64,000 bases of DNA from Citromicrobium sp. UBA3494 (GTDB lineage Bacteria; Pseudomonadota; Alphaproteobacteria; Sphingomonadales; Sphingomonadaceae), in assembly GCA_002377695.1 (NCBI GenBank), contig DFQH01000007.1, positions 118,956 through 182,955 on the forward strand, written 5' to 3'. The notes beneath the pieces are model-generated. The model made no database searches and was not told where the DNA came from. It worked only from the letters and a program-made list of their open reading frames with translations. Shown piece after piece: positions 17,681 through 26,544 of the stretch. The translations under genes and the position numbers were made by a program. Numbering within the stretch: the stretch's first letter is position 1; each line of letters begins with the position of its first letter.

Positions 17681-18711
17681 TCGCACGATTGACGACCGCC
17701 GCCGCCGCTTCGGCCCTTCTGTTCGCCGCAGCGCCCGCGATCGCCCAGGAAGTGGAACACGATGCCATCGAGGCGAAGAACCTCGAAAAGGGCAAGCAGA
17801 GCATTTCTGCCGAGCGTGCCTATATCTTCGTCAGCGGGCCGGCCCGCTCCAACGGCCTGTTCTACAAGACCCCGACCGAGGAGGACCTCACGGTTTTCCA
17901 GGAGGAATGGGAAGAGGAATACGCCGACGCGCGCAAGAAGTACGAACGCAAGCTGGAAGAGTATCTCGAACAGCAGGAAAAGCTGCGCAGGGGCGTTTCC
18001 GATCCGTACATGCGCAAGCTCGACAAGCCCGACGAGGTGACCCGGGAAACCTTCTCGATCGGATCGGTCGAACGCCGCCTGACCGTGGGCTGGGGCCCGA
18101 TGTACGTGTTCGACAAGGGCAAGGACGATAGTGGCGAGAAGACCTTCTCGTACCTCATGGAGGTCGATCCCGGCGAATATACCTATTACGGCCCGATCTT
18201 CATGAACCCCAACGGCTCGGCCATGGGCACGTGCATGTGCATGGGCAGCGTCAAGTTCGAAGCGAAGGCGGGCGTGGTGACCAATCTCGGCGACTTCACG
18301 ACCCTGCGCTGGGTGGATGACGAAGCCGGGCGCCTGGTCGACGTCAATTGGGACGAGATAGCCGACAAGCGTCCGCCCGTGCGCCCTGTGGACTACAGCG
18401 TGCCAGCGGCACTGGCGGATTACGATGTCGTGCGTGCGGACCTGCGGGCGGCCGGCAAGGTCGACAACTGGTACGGCATCATGATCTCGCGCCTGCCGCC
18501 GGTGGACGGCGTCCTCGCCTACGAGCGCGACCGGATCGTGGACCTGAAGGAAAAGAGCCGGATGCAGGCGCAGGCGGCTGCGAGGCCGAGCCCGGTTGCG
18601 GTATCGACCCCCTCGGCCGCTCCGGCCCAGGCGGCAGCGCAGGAAGATGGCGATACGAACGCCAGTTCGGAAAAGGCAACCGCGAGCGAGCAGGAACCAG
18701 CCGCAAACTGA
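17677..18711 (+). CDS. Exported protein, unknown function, partner of the upstream gene
   Basis: 344 residues from ATG 17677, overlapping the stop of the previous gene. Signal peptide MIARLTTAAAASALLFAAAP ends at AIAQ. A highly charged predicted coiled segment lies at about 70-105 (EEEYADARKKYERKLEEYLE). The middle domain contains a short CMCM-type Cys pair (MGTCMCMGSVKFEAK). The C-terminal 50 residues are Ala/Pro/Ser/Glu-rich and likely disordered. A strong hairpin terminator follows at 18743-18774, so the pair forms a complete transcription unit. No family is recognised. Confidence 0.7.
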   Translation: MIARLTTAAAASALLFAAAPAIAQEVEHDAIEAKNLEKGKQSISAERAYIFVSGPARSNGLFYKTPTEEDLTVFQEEWEEEYADARKKYERKLEEYLEQQEKLRRGVSDPYMRKLDKPDEVTRETFSIGSVERRLTVGWGPMYVFDKGKDDSGEKTFSYLMEVDPGEYTYYGPIFMNPNGSAMGTCMCMGSVKFEAKAGVVTNLGDFTTLRWVDDEAGRLVDVNWDEIADKRPPVRPVDYSVPAALADYDVVRADLRAAGKVDNWYGIMISRLPPVDGVLAYERDRIVDLKEKSRMQAQAAARPSPVAVSTPSAAPAQAAAQEDGDTNASSEKATASEQEPAAN

Positions 18712-18742
18712 CAAGGACGGCCACTCGGCCAGGGACAAAGAA

Positions 18743-18774
18743 AAAGGGCCGTCGGAGCGATCCGGCGGCCCTTT
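18743..18774 (+). terminator. Hairpin terminator after the exported pair
   Basis: AAAGGGCCG (18743-18751) pairs perfectly with CGGCCCTTT (18766-18774). Inner bases extend the stem (TCGGA/TCCGG, one wobble) around a GCGA tetraloop of the stable GNRA type. It lies 31 bases after the stop at 18711 and before the convergent gene at 18798-19103, so it may serve both strands. Confidence 0.8.
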
Positions 18775-18797
18775 CGATTCGTGTAGGAAGGCTGGCC

Positions 18798-19103
18798 TCA
18801 GCCCTGGCGTTCGCCGGTCAGCGGCATGTCGCCGAAGGCGCCCGCGTTCACCTTGCCGGTCAGCTGGTCGCCGTCGACCGTGGCTTCGCAGTTGAGTTCC
18901 ATCGGCATGGGAACGGTCATATCCATCTTCCAGCGCAGCGTGTTGCCATCGATGGTGCCGTCCTTGACGTCCATCGAGCCCATGCCGCCGGCCATGGAGC
19001 CGGTGAAGGTGTTGCCATCGTCGCCGGGGACGACGGTAAAGGTGCCCTTCTGGTCGCCCATCGGGCTCTTCACGACGGTTTCGTAGGTTCCGGCTACGGA
19101 CAT
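18798..19103 (-). CDS. Small beta-rich unknown protein
   Basis: 101 residues, MSVAGTYETVVKSPMGDQKG at the start, without signal peptide. The pattern of alternating strands and Gly/Asp turns (GTFTVVPGDDGNTFTGSMAG, DGTIDGNTLRWKMDMTVPM) suggests a small beta-barrel or lipocalin-like fold. A good ribosome site (GAGAGGAG) lies about 8 bases upstream. Similar short proteins occur in sphingomonads as hypothetical proteins, in my recollection, with no assigned function. It may be in one unit with the M16 peptidase upstream (72-base gap containing a hairpin). Confidence 0.65.
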   Translation of the reverse strand: MSVAGTYETVVKSPMGDQKGTFTVVPGDDGNTFTGSMAGGMGSMDVKDGTIDGNTLRWKMDMTVPMPMELNCEATVDGDQLTGKVNAGAFGDMPLTGERQG

Positions 19104-19132
19104 AAGCGGTACTCCTCTCGCGTTGGTGCTGG

Positions 19133-19159
19133 GTAGGGCGGGCCATCGCCCGCACCTAC
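19133..19159 (-). other. Hairpin between the M16 peptidase gene and the 101-residue gene
   Basis: GTAGG (19133-19137) and GCGGGC (19138-19143) pair with GCCCGC (19148-19153) and CCTAC (19155-19159), leaving one bulged A and a CATC loop. No T tract follows, so it is more likely an mRNA stability or processing element than an intrinsic terminator. Confidence 0.45.
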
Positions 19160-19175
19160 ACTCATGTCAATAACG

Positions 19176-22016
19176 TTACTCGGGCTGTACGGTTTCCACC
19201 GGCAGACCGAGAGATTCCAGCTGCGGACGGACCTGTTCGGCATCGCCCACGATCACCCAGGTGAAACGATCGGGATCGATCGCGGCGCGGGCGGCAGCGT
19301 CGAGGCTCTCGCGCGTCTGGGCACGATAGCTGTCGGCCAGCGTCTCCTGATAATCCATCGGGCGATCGTACATCACGTTGCCCTGGATCGCGCTGAGCAC
19401 TGCACCGGCGGTTTCGTACTGCCCGGGCAGCTGCAGGATCTCGTTATTGACGATCCGGGTCAGCTCTTCCTCGCTCACGCCGCGGGTGGTGACGAATTCG
19501 TCCACCTCGCGGATCAGCTCGGCCATGGCATCGCCCGTCCGGTCTGCCTGGACCGGCGCGGACACGAAGTAGGAGACCGCGTTTTCCTGCCGGTTGACAC
19601 CGCCGCGCACACCGTAGCTCCAGCCCTTGGTCTCGCGCAGGTTCATGTTGAGCCGGGCGAGGAAGTTGCCGCCAAGAGCGTTGTTGGCATTGATCAGATC
19701 GATGATTGCCGGGTCCTTGGCGTCCACATCGGTGATCTGACCGCCGATGATGTAGCTTTGCGGCGAGTTGGGCCGGTTGACCAGCACGATCCGCGAACTT
19801 TCGGGTGCCGTGGCGAGATCGTCGAACGCCTTCGTGCCCTTGGGAACGGAGGGTGCCTGCCAGTTGCCGAAAGCGGCTTCGAGGCCCGGCATCACTTCGG
19901 ACAACGCCATGTCGGACACCACGAAGATGTCCGCATTGTCCGGCCGCAGCCAGCGCTGCTTGAAATCGATCAGGTCCTCGCGGGTGATCGCCTGCACGGT
20001 CTCCACCGTCTCCGGCGCGCCATAGGCGTTGTTGCTGCCGTAGATCAGCGGGGAGATGGTGTAGGACGCAAGCCCCTGGGGCGACTTGAGCGACTGCTGG
20101 ATGCCGGTGACGGTCTGGGTCCGCACGCGTTCGAGTTCTTCGGGATCGAAGGCCGGGTTGCGCACGATATCGGTCATCAGGTCGAGCGAGGGCGCAAGAT
20201 TGGCACTGAGCGAGGACAGCGTGATCGTCGAGCGGTCCGAACCGCCGCCAAAGGAAATGACCGCGCCCAGGCGTTCCTTGGCTTCGGCGATCTCCTGGGC
20301 GGTGCGGTTGGTGGTGCTTTCGTCCATCAGCCCCAGCGTCAGGCCTTCAAGCCCCCGCTTGTCGAGCGGATCGGCCGCCGAACCGGCGTCGAAGGACAGG
20401 GCCACCCGCGTGACCGGCACCGCATCGCGCTGCGCGTAGTAGACGGTGATCCCGTTGGACAGCGTGGTTTGCGTCACATCGGGGAATTCCAGATCGCTCA
20501 GCTCGCTGATCGGCGGAGCCGGGCGTTCCTCGGTCACGGTGATCTCGTTCGCGCCGGGCGCCGCTTCGGCCTCGTCCGCACCGCTGGCGGCAACCGAGGC
20601 CGCTTCCTCGTATTCGCCGGTGCGTTCGCCGGGCTGGAGGACCAGCGTGAGACTGGGCTTCGTCATCCACTTCTTCATCGCGGCCTGCACTTCGGCCGGG
20701 GTCAGCGTGGCGAGGATTTCCAGCTGGCGTTCGAAGAAGCCGGGATCGCCCGCGAGCACTTCGCCCTGCGCCAGCGTCACCGCCTTGCCGCCGAAGCCGC
20801 CCACCTGCTCAAGCCCGCGGATCGTACCCGCGAGGTTGGCGGTGGCCGAACGGCGCACTTCGTCTTCGGTCGGGCCTTCGGCAATATACTGCGCGATGAT
20901 CTCGTCCAGCCGCTTCTCGACCGTCTCGATTTCCACGCCCGGGCGCACGGTGGCGCCAAGGTTGAGGATGCCGACACGCTGGAATGCGTAGTTGCTGGCG
21001 CTCACGCCCACGGCGATCTGTTCGTCACGCACCAGCATGTTGTCCAGCCGGCTCGATGCGAGGCCGCCGAGGATGTTGGCGCCCACGGTGAGCGCGGTCA
21101 GATCGCGGTCGGTGATGCCGGGGACGGACCAGTACTTGGCGATGTTCGCCGCGGCGACCTGATCCTGCATGACGACGCGCACGTCTTCGGTCAGTTCGGT
21201 CACCTTCGCCTGCGCCGGTTCGTTCACCGGGCCGCGCGCGATGGGGCCGAAGTACTTTTCGACCAGCGGGCGCGCTTCGGCGGGCGAGATATCGCCCGCG
21301 AGCACGAGCGTGGCATTGTTCGGCCCGTAATTGTCGCGGAACCAGTTGCGCACATCCTCGAGGCTGGCCGCATCCAGATCGGCCATCGAGCCGATCGGGG
21401 TGTGATCGTAGGGGTGGCCTTCTGGGTAGAGCGTCTTGACGATTTCGTAGAACACGAGGCCGCCGGGCTGGTTGTCGCCCTGGCGCTTTTCGTTCTGGAC
21501 GACGCCGCGCTGGTTATCGAGCTTTTCCTGCGTCACCGCGCCCAGAAGGTAACCCATGCGGTCGCTTTCCAGCCACAGGGCGCGTTCCAGCGCACCGGTC
21601 GGCACGGTCTGGAAGTAGTTGGTGCGGTCGAAATTGGTGGTGCCGTTGTAATCGGTCGCGCCCATTTCCTGCAGGTACTGGAAATAGTCGTTGGGCGCGT
21701 TTTCCGAACCGTTGAACATCAGGTGTTCGAACAGGTGGGCAAAGCCGGTCTGGCCCTTCGGCTCGTCCTTGGAGCCGACATTGTACCACACGGCCACGCC
21801 CACGATGGGGGCCTTGCGGTCTTCGTGAACGATCACGGTCAGCCCGTTTTCGAGCTGGAACTCCTCGTAGGGAATGGCGACCTCGTCGACCAGGGTCTGC
21901 AGCGGAGCCACATCCTGCGCGGCGGCCTCCTGCGCGTGGGCCGGTACGGCGATAATCGCCGGGGTGGCGAGCGCTACGGCAAGCGCCGCGAGGCTGGTCT
22001 TGGTGGTCTTGAGCAT
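19176..22016 (-). CDS. M16 family zinc metallopeptidase (two-domain, exported)
   Basis: 946 residues. A signal peptide ends at AHAQEAAAQ (about residue 28). The inverted zinc motif HLFEH is at residues 94-98 (GFAHLFEHLMFNGSENA). A second, inactive-looking M16 half starts about residue 510 (DVTQTTLSNGITVYYAQ) and has no HxxEH. This is the pitrilysin/PqqL-type layout, a clam-shell peptidase in the periplasm that degrades peptides. A linker rich in Ala/Glu (about 465-500) joins the halves. It is downstream of and co-oriented with the penicillin acylase gene (51-base gap). Confidence 0.92.
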   Translation of the reverse strand: MLKTTKTSLAALAVALATPAIIAVPAHAQEAAAQDVAPLQTLVDEVAIPYEEFQLENGLTVIVHEDRKAPIVGVAVWYNVGSKDEPKGQTGFAHLFEHLMFNGSENAPNDYFQYLQEMGATDYNGTTNFDRTNYFQTVPTGALERALWLESDRMGYLLGAVTQEKLDNQRGVVQNEKRQGDNQPGGLVFYEIVKTLYPEGHPYDHTPIGSMADLDAASLEDVRNWFRDNYGPNNATLVLAGDISPAEARPLVEKYFGPIARGPVNEPAQAKVTELTEDVRVVMQDQVAAANIAKYWSVPGITDRDLTALTVGANILGGLASSRLDNMLVRDEQIAVGVSASNYAFQRVGILNLGATVRPGVEIETVEKRLDEIIAQYIAEGPTEDEVRRSATANLAGTIRGLEQVGGFGGKAVTLAQGEVLAGDPGFFERQLEILATLTPAEVQAAMKKWMTKPSLTLVLQPGERTGEYEEAASVAASGADEAEAAPGANEITVTEERPAPPISELSDLEFPDVTQTTLSNGITVYYAQRDAVPVTRVALSFDAGSAADPLDKRGLEGLTLGLMDESTTNRTAQEIAEAKERLGAVISFGGGSDRSTITLSSLSANLAPSLDLMTDIVRNPAFDPEELERVRTQTVTGIQQSLKSPQGLASYTISPLIYGSNNAYGAPETVETVQAITREDLIDFKQRWLRPDNADIFVVSDMALSEVMPGLEAAFGNWQAPSVPKGTKAFDDLATAPESSRIVLVNRPNSPQSYIIGGQITDVDAKDPAIIDLINANNALGGNFLARLNMNLRETKGWSYGVRGGVNRQENAVSYFVSAPVQADRTGDAMAELIREVDEFVTTRGVSEEELTRIVNNEILQLPGQYETAGAVLSAIQGNVMYDRPMDYQETLADSYRAQTRESLDAAARAAIDPDRFTWVIVGDAEQVRPQLESLGLPVETVQPE

Positions 22017-22067
22017 GGGGTCCCCTATGGATTCAACGATTTGAAATTGCGTGACTAATAAGCACGT

Positions 22068-24287
22068 TCAGCGCTGGCTGGATACCGTCTTTCGCGTGAC
22101 GGCGTACCTTAACACATTGTCGCGCCAGAAATGTACCGGCTTCAAGCGATGCTGGATGAACAGCGTAGACTGATCTGCGAAATGCGGGCTTTGGGGTCGG
22201 GTGGTCGCCGCACCGAAGGGCTGGATCGAGCGCGAGGAAACCGGCTGCCCTTCGAGCCATTCGATCCACATCACGAAGCTGTCTCCGTGACGCACGGCCA
22301 GCCTGCCGTCGTCCTCCACATCCCAGGTGGTCGAGGCGCGCAGCGTGTCCGATCCGCCGTCCAGCGGCAGATCCACATCGCCCTGCCGCAAGCGCAGCAG
22401 ATCGCCCATCGGCGGGGTAAGGCGGCCGAAATGCGTCTCCAGATGCTCCTTGGCCGCCGTCAGTTCCTCAACGGCGTCGGGCCAAGGCGTCTTCTGATAG
22501 CTGGAGGACATAAATTCCCGGATCATCAGCAGCGCGATGGCGTCGGCCCGCCCCACATTGTCTGCCGAGAAATCCCATTCCAGCATCAGCGCGCGCGCTT
22601 CGGCCAGTTCGGGATGCTCATCCACGTCGATGGCCGCGATGTCGCGCATCATCCGGCGCACGTAGCCCGCATTCTCGTAGCCGGTATCGAACTTGATCGC
22701 CTCCAGCGTCTCGCGGTCGAGCTGCTCTGCCTCGTTCATCAGCAGCCACGCCCGGCGGCCGCGATTGGTCATCTTCAGCTCCACGCCCATTTCCGGGGCG
22801 AAGTCCTCCGGCGACAGGTCGCTGCCTTCGCCTGCGGCGAGGAAGGGCGTGTTGTTGGCATTCATCAGCCAGCCGCTCGCCGGGTTGTAATATTGCGGCA
22901 GGCTTTCGTAGGCGACTTTGTCTGTCCACAAGGTCGCGCTGGTGTCGCCCGGCAGTACGCCGCGCCAGTCGAAGCCCTCGGGCCGGTCGGGTATAGCGGC
23001 GTTGTAGATATAGGCGATATTGCCCTCGGCATCGCCATAGATGAAGTTGGTGGAGGGCACCTGCCCGCGCGCCATGATCTCGCGCCATTCGGCGAAATCC
23101 TGCGCCTTGTTCAGGCGGTAATAGGCATCGAGCTGGTCGATGCTGCCCAGCGAGGCGAAGCGCACCGCAAAGGCGCCGTCGTCGTTCTTGATGACCGGGC
23201 CGTGGACGCTGCGATACACATCGCGCCACACCGGAATGGTGAAGGGGCCGACCCGCGCGGCCAGCCGCACGCGCTCGTGCTCCAGATCGCGCCACTCGCC
23301 ATCGAAGCGATAGCGCGTGCCGCTGTCGTCCAGCACCAGCTTGTAAATATCGACCATGTCGGGCGTGTTGACCGTGTTGGTCCAGCCCAGGTTCTCGTTA
23401 TGGCCGAGGAAGGGGAAGGGGCTGCCCGGGAAGTTCGCGCCCGCAAAGTGCCAGCCTTCGCCGCTTTCCACCACCATTTCGTACCATGCGACAGGGCCGC
23501 GCCACGGCTGGTGGGCGTTGGAGACCAGGATCGTCGGCCCGCCCGATTTCTCCGGCGCGACCGCGAAGGCATTGGACCCGGCCTGGCGGAAATCCTCGCC
23601 ATAGGTGCCGATCGAGGTGAAGTCGGCACGTGCCTGATCGTCCATGATGCGCGGCGCATCGTCGATCGGGAAGGTGGCGGCTTCGCCCTCCTGCGGGATG
23701 CGCGGTCCGTATTCGGGCGGCAGGGCTTCGCCGGCGGCCAGCGGGCCGAGGAACCGGTCGAGCCCGAAGAAGAACGGCTGGCGCAGCGCGAACCCTGCCG
23801 CCACGTCGATCCCGTTGACCGGGAACAGATTGCCCAGCTTCACTTCGCCTGGATGCGCCTTCGCGTAATCGTTCATGCCGACCGCGTAGGCGTCTATCAG
23901 GTCGCGCGTATCCTGCGGCAGGCTGGCCCATTCGCGCTCCGCCGTGCCGCGCGCATCGAGCAGGTGATAGACGTAGTCCACCGCCGCTCCGTCCTCACCG
24001 GCAATCGCGCCGTAGCGACCCCGGCTCATCGCAATGACATCCTGCAGGGTGGTGAAATCGTCCTCGCTATGCGCGATGGCGACCCCGTAGGCGACATCCG
24101 GGTCCGTATCGCCGTAGATATGCGGCACGCCGAACTCGTCGCGGATGATTTCTGCCGTGTAGGTCCGCTCGCCCCCGGGGGCCACGCCGTCGCGCGCGAA
24201 GAACGGCTCCCACGTCATCAGGCCGATGGCCGCGACGAGCAGCAGTAGCGCAATGAGCGCACCGCCCCATTTCAGAATGCGGATCAT
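22068..24287 (-). CDS. Penicillin acylase family N-terminal-nucleophile hydrolase
   Basis: 739 residues. An N-terminal hydrophobic segment (about 7-24) exports or anchors it. The family fold begins with IIRDEFGVPHIYGDTDPDVA. The Ntn nucleophile is Ser238 in QAGSNAFAVAP: autocleavage at Gly237-Ser238 would free the catalytic Ser at the start of the beta chain. Later blocks NAHQPWRGPVAWYEMV and GHNENLGWTNTV are also typical. Relatives cleave acyl amides such as beta-lactam side chains or acyl-homoserine lactones; which one applies is unknown. Its ATG overlaps the stop of the membrane protein gene upstream by four bases. Confidence 0.9.
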   Translation of the reverse strand: MIRILKWGGALIALLLLVAAIGLMTWEPFFARDGVAPGGERTYTAEIIRDEFGVPHIYGDTDPDVAYGVAIAHSEDDFTTLQDVIAMSRGRYGAIAGEDGAAVDYVYHLLDARGTAEREWASLPQDTRDLIDAYAVGMNDYAKAHPGEVKLGNLFPVNGIDVAAGFALRQPFFFGLDRFLGPLAAGEALPPEYGPRIPQEGEAATFPIDDAPRIMDDQARADFTSIGTYGEDFRQAGSNAFAVAPEKSGGPTILVSNAHQPWRGPVAWYEMVVESGEGWHFAGANFPGSPFPFLGHNENLGWTNTVNTPDMVDIYKLVLDDSGTRYRFDGEWRDLEHERVRLAARVGPFTIPVWRDVYRSVHGPVIKNDDGAFAVRFASLGSIDQLDAYYRLNKAQDFAEWREIMARGQVPSTNFIYGDAEGNIAYIYNAAIPDRPEGFDWRGVLPGDTSATLWTDKVAYESLPQYYNPASGWLMNANNTPFLAAGEGSDLSPEDFAPEMGVELKMTNRGRRAWLLMNEAEQLDRETLEAIKFDTGYENAGYVRRMMRDIAAIDVDEHPELAEARALMLEWDFSADNVGRADAIALLMIREFMSSSYQKTPWPDAVEELTAAKEHLETHFGRLTPPMGDLLRLRQGDVDLPLDGGSDTLRASTTWDVEDDGRLAVRHGDSFVMWIEWLEGQPVSSRSIQPFGAATTRPQSPHFADQSTLFIQHRLKPVHFWRDNVLRYAVTRKTVSSQR

Positions 24288-25219
24288 GTCGGCTCTCTTG
24301 CTTCTTCGTTATAGGCGTGGGCGGTGGGCATGGCTGTCGTGGCCAGCAGCGCGAAATAGTTGAACAGCTGATATATCAGATAGATCGTCAGGATCATCGC
24401 CCTGAGCGCGGCAGGATCGACGCCGCTCGCGGGCGCGAATTCGAGGATGAAGGCGACGAACAGCAGATCGCGATTGGGCAGCAGCGGCAATTGCGAGATG
24501 AGCAGCTGCACCACGATGAGGGTGAACCACAGCATCATCGTGCCTTCGGGTATGCCGATATCCCATTGCAGCATCTGGAGCGAATAGGTCGCCACCAGGC
24601 GCGCGGCGTGGATCGCGATAATGAACAGGATCAGCTTCGATCCGATGCCGAACAGGCGCTCGCGAAACCGGTGGCCGATCGCCAGCGCCAGCCCGAACAG
24701 CGCCGCGAACAGCAGGAAACTGCGCTCGCCCGATTGCGCGAGTTCGTTCTTGTCGAGCAGCGCGGGGTGGATCAGGATCAGCAACCCTGCGGCGGCAATC
24801 GCGAAGGCGGCGGTGGTGAAGCCGGACAGCAGGACATTGTCCTTGATCGCGGACAGCGCCTTGCGACGCGGCAGGCCCAGCCGCTCCTTCACCCAGAAGA
24901 CCAGATAGGCCTCTCCCGAATAGCCCAGCACCGAATTGTTCAGCGCACGCTTGCGCAGCATGACCGGCCATTCGCGCCACAGACGCTGACCGAACAGGCG
25001 GCCGAAGATCACCACTTCGCTGATCGGCAGCACCGAATAGGCGATGATCTGGACGATGTAGAAAATGGGGTTTTGCGGAAGGTTGGCAAGCAATTCGGCC
25101 CAGCCGAACTGCGTCAGTCGCCACAGGATGAACGCGACGATCCCGATGGTGAACGCACGCCGCACCCACGGCAAAGCCCGGGCAACAAACTCCTTATCGC
25201 CCTCGGGCCTCTCCACCAT
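24284..25219 (-). CDS. Polytopic membrane protein, unknown; coupled to the acylase gene
   Basis: 311 residues from ATG 25219 (a GTG nine bases further up is possible). About 7-8 hydrophobic segments are visible, e.g. AFTIGIVAFILWRLTQFGWA, TTAAFAIAAAGLLILIHPAL and LILFIIAIHAARLVATY. Layout and the motif NNSVLGYSGEAYLVFWVKER faintly recall the LPG_synthase_TM/flippase-like families, but I cannot claim membership. The stop overlaps the ATG of the penicillin acylase gene, so the two proteins are probably made together; a role in handling the acylase substrate or product is inference. Confidence 0.7.
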   Translation of the reverse strand: MVERPEGDKEFVARALPWVRRAFTIGIVAFILWRLTQFGWAELLANLPQNPIFYIVQIIAYSVLPISEVVIFGRLFGQRLWREWPVMLRKRALNNSVLGYSGEAYLVFWVKERLGLPRRKALSAIKDNVLLSGFTTAAFAIAAAGLLILIHPALLDKNELAQSGERSFLLFAALFGLALAIGHRFRERLFGIGSKLILFIIAIHAARLVATYSLQMLQWDIGIPEGTMMLWFTLIVVQLLISQLPLLPNRDLLFVAFILEFAPASGVDPAALRAMILTIYLIYQLFNYFALLATTAMPTAHAYNEEAREPT

Positions 25220-25411
25220 GGGGGGCACGCTATGGACGCTTTTACAAGACTGTCAATTATTGCCGCAGATGGTTAAAGCCGCTCGCCTTGCTATGCGGAT
25301 CGTGCCCATCGCCTTTTTTGTGCTGGACCATGGGGTCCGTTTTTCCCGCATGAGGCGGGGTTCGCAGGCCTTCCTGCGCGATCGTATTCTCCCAGATTCG
25401 CAAGCGCGCCC

Positions 25412-26470
25412 ATGAAGATAGCGACCTGGCTGGAGCATTATTCGGGCGGCGGGGTCGAGCGGGTCGCAATGCGGCTCGCACGGGACTGGGTGGAGCTTGG
25501 CCACGAAGTCGCGATTCTCGCATCTCCGGTCGAGGAGCGCTTGCGAGCCAGCATGCCGCCAGAGGTGGACTGGGTCCCGCACTTCGGAGGCCGCAAGACT
25601 GCACCGCCCGCAATCGGGGCGGTGGCGCCGGACATATTCTTCTGCCCCGGCAACCACTACACCTCGGCCGCCGCGCGCATCCGCATGCATCTGGGCGAGC
25701 GCAGCCCACCGATCGTGTGGAAGATATCGAACGATCTCGCCCGCCGCGATTTCGCCTGGCCGATGCGAATGGCGAATGGGCTTTGGGTCCGCCAGCACCA
25801 TCGCTTTATCGACCGGGTGGTGGCGATGTCGCGCGCCATGGCCGAAGATGCGGTGCGCCGCGCCGGCATTCCTTGCGAGCGGATAGATATCATCGAAAAT
25901 CCGCACCTAGCGGTGGGCGGCGGACAGGTCGCAACGCCGCCGTCCGGGCGCTACCTGCTGGGGATCGGCCGTCTCGAACCGCAGAAGGACTGGGGGCTGG
26001 CGATCCGTGCTTTCGCCAAGGCAAAGACCGAGGGGCGCGACCTTTTCATTTATGGCGAGGGGAGCGAGCGTGCCCGACTGACCGCGCTGATCGAGCGGTT
26101 GGGGCTGGTGGGCCGGGTGCATCTGCCCGGTTTTGTCGAAGGGATGGAGAAGGTGATCGAGCAGGCCGACCTGTTGCTGCTCACTTCGCGCTACGAGGGA
26201 CGGCCCAATGTGGTGGTCGAGGCCCTGGCGGCGGGCAGCCCGGTGGTCGCCACCGAAAGCAGCGTGGCGATGCGCGAATTGCTGAGCGAGCCGGCCTCGG
26301 GCCGCCTCCTGACGGTGCGCGAGCCTGAGGCGGTCGCGCGCGCGATAGAAGACGTGCTCGCGGCGCCGCGCCCTGAGCCGACGCAGAGCACCGTCGATGC
26401 TCTCGCCAGTGCGCGCGCCTATATCGAGACCTTCGACAAGGCGATTTCCCGCCACGGGGCAGGGCGGTAA
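25412..26470 (+). CDS. Glycosyltransferase family 4
   Basis: 352 residues. The N-terminal domain starts MKIATWLEHYSGGGVERVAM with a Gly-rich loop. The C-terminal domain has YLLGIGRLEPQKDWGLAIRA and the E-x7-E motif RYEGRPNVVVEALAAG that binds the nucleotide-sugar. This is the GT-B retaining GT4 pattern (GTs of lipopolysaccharide and exopolysaccharide). Donor and acceptor cannot be read from the sequence. It is divergent from the membrane protein gene and lies directly before the clpB promoter region; no other glycan genes are adjacent. Confidence 0.88.
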   Translation: MKIATWLEHYSGGGVERVAMRLARDWVELGHEVAILASPVEERLRASMPPEVDWVPHFGGRKTAPPAIGAVAPDIFFCPGNHYTSAAARIRMHLGERSPPIVWKISNDLARRDFAWPMRMANGLWVRQHHRFIDRVVAMSRAMAEDAVRRAGIPCERIDIIENPHLAVGGGQVATPPSGRYLLGIGRLEPQKDWGLAIRAFAKAKTEGRDLFIYGEGSERARLTALIERLGLVGRVHLPGFVEGMEKVIEQADLLLLTSRYEGRPNVVVEALAAGSPVVATESSVAMRELLSEPASGRLLTVREPEAVARAIEDVLAAPRPEPTQSTVDALASARAYIETFDKAISRHGAGR

Positions 26471-26486
26471 AATTCGGCTGCCCTTC

Positions 26487-26519
26487 CTTGTCTTGCGCGC
26501 CTGCAGCCCTACTTTTTCG
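26487..26519 (+). promoter_or_regulatory. Candidate sigma-32 (heat-shock) promoter of clpB
   Basis: CTTG at 26487-26490, then 17 bases, then CCTACTTTTTCG at 26508-26519. This is near the alpha-proteobacterial heat-shock consensus CTTG-N17-CYTATNTNNG, with a mismatch in the -10 part. It lies just upstream of clpB, which is heat-induced in most bacteria. A strong AGGAGG ribosome site at 26535-26540 precedes the ATG at 26545. Confidence 0.5.
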
Positions 26520-26544
26520 GGGTAAGTTCTGACCAGGAGGCCGC

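Noticed and set aside
19164-22058. A 964-codon open frame on the plus strand opposite the M16 peptidase gene
   Set aside because: It is antisense to a gene with the zinc motif and signal peptide; its His/Arg/Gly-rich translation is typical of GC-rich shadow frames and has no domain pattern or ribosome site.
22131-24248. A 705-codon open frame opposite the penicillin acylase gene
   Set aside because: Same reasons: antisense shadow, no recognisable motifs, and the minus-strand gene explains the region fully.
25325-25344. A small hairpin GGACC-ATGG-GGTCC followed by GTTTTT
   Set aside because: The stem has only five base pairs and no plus-strand gene ends before it, so a terminator call is not justified.
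25292-25415. A 40-codon open frame (starting MRIVPIAFFVLDHGVRFS) whose stop overlaps the glycosyltransferase start
   Set aside because: The overlap is suggestive, but there is no ribosome site, no known family and low complexity; evidence is too thin.
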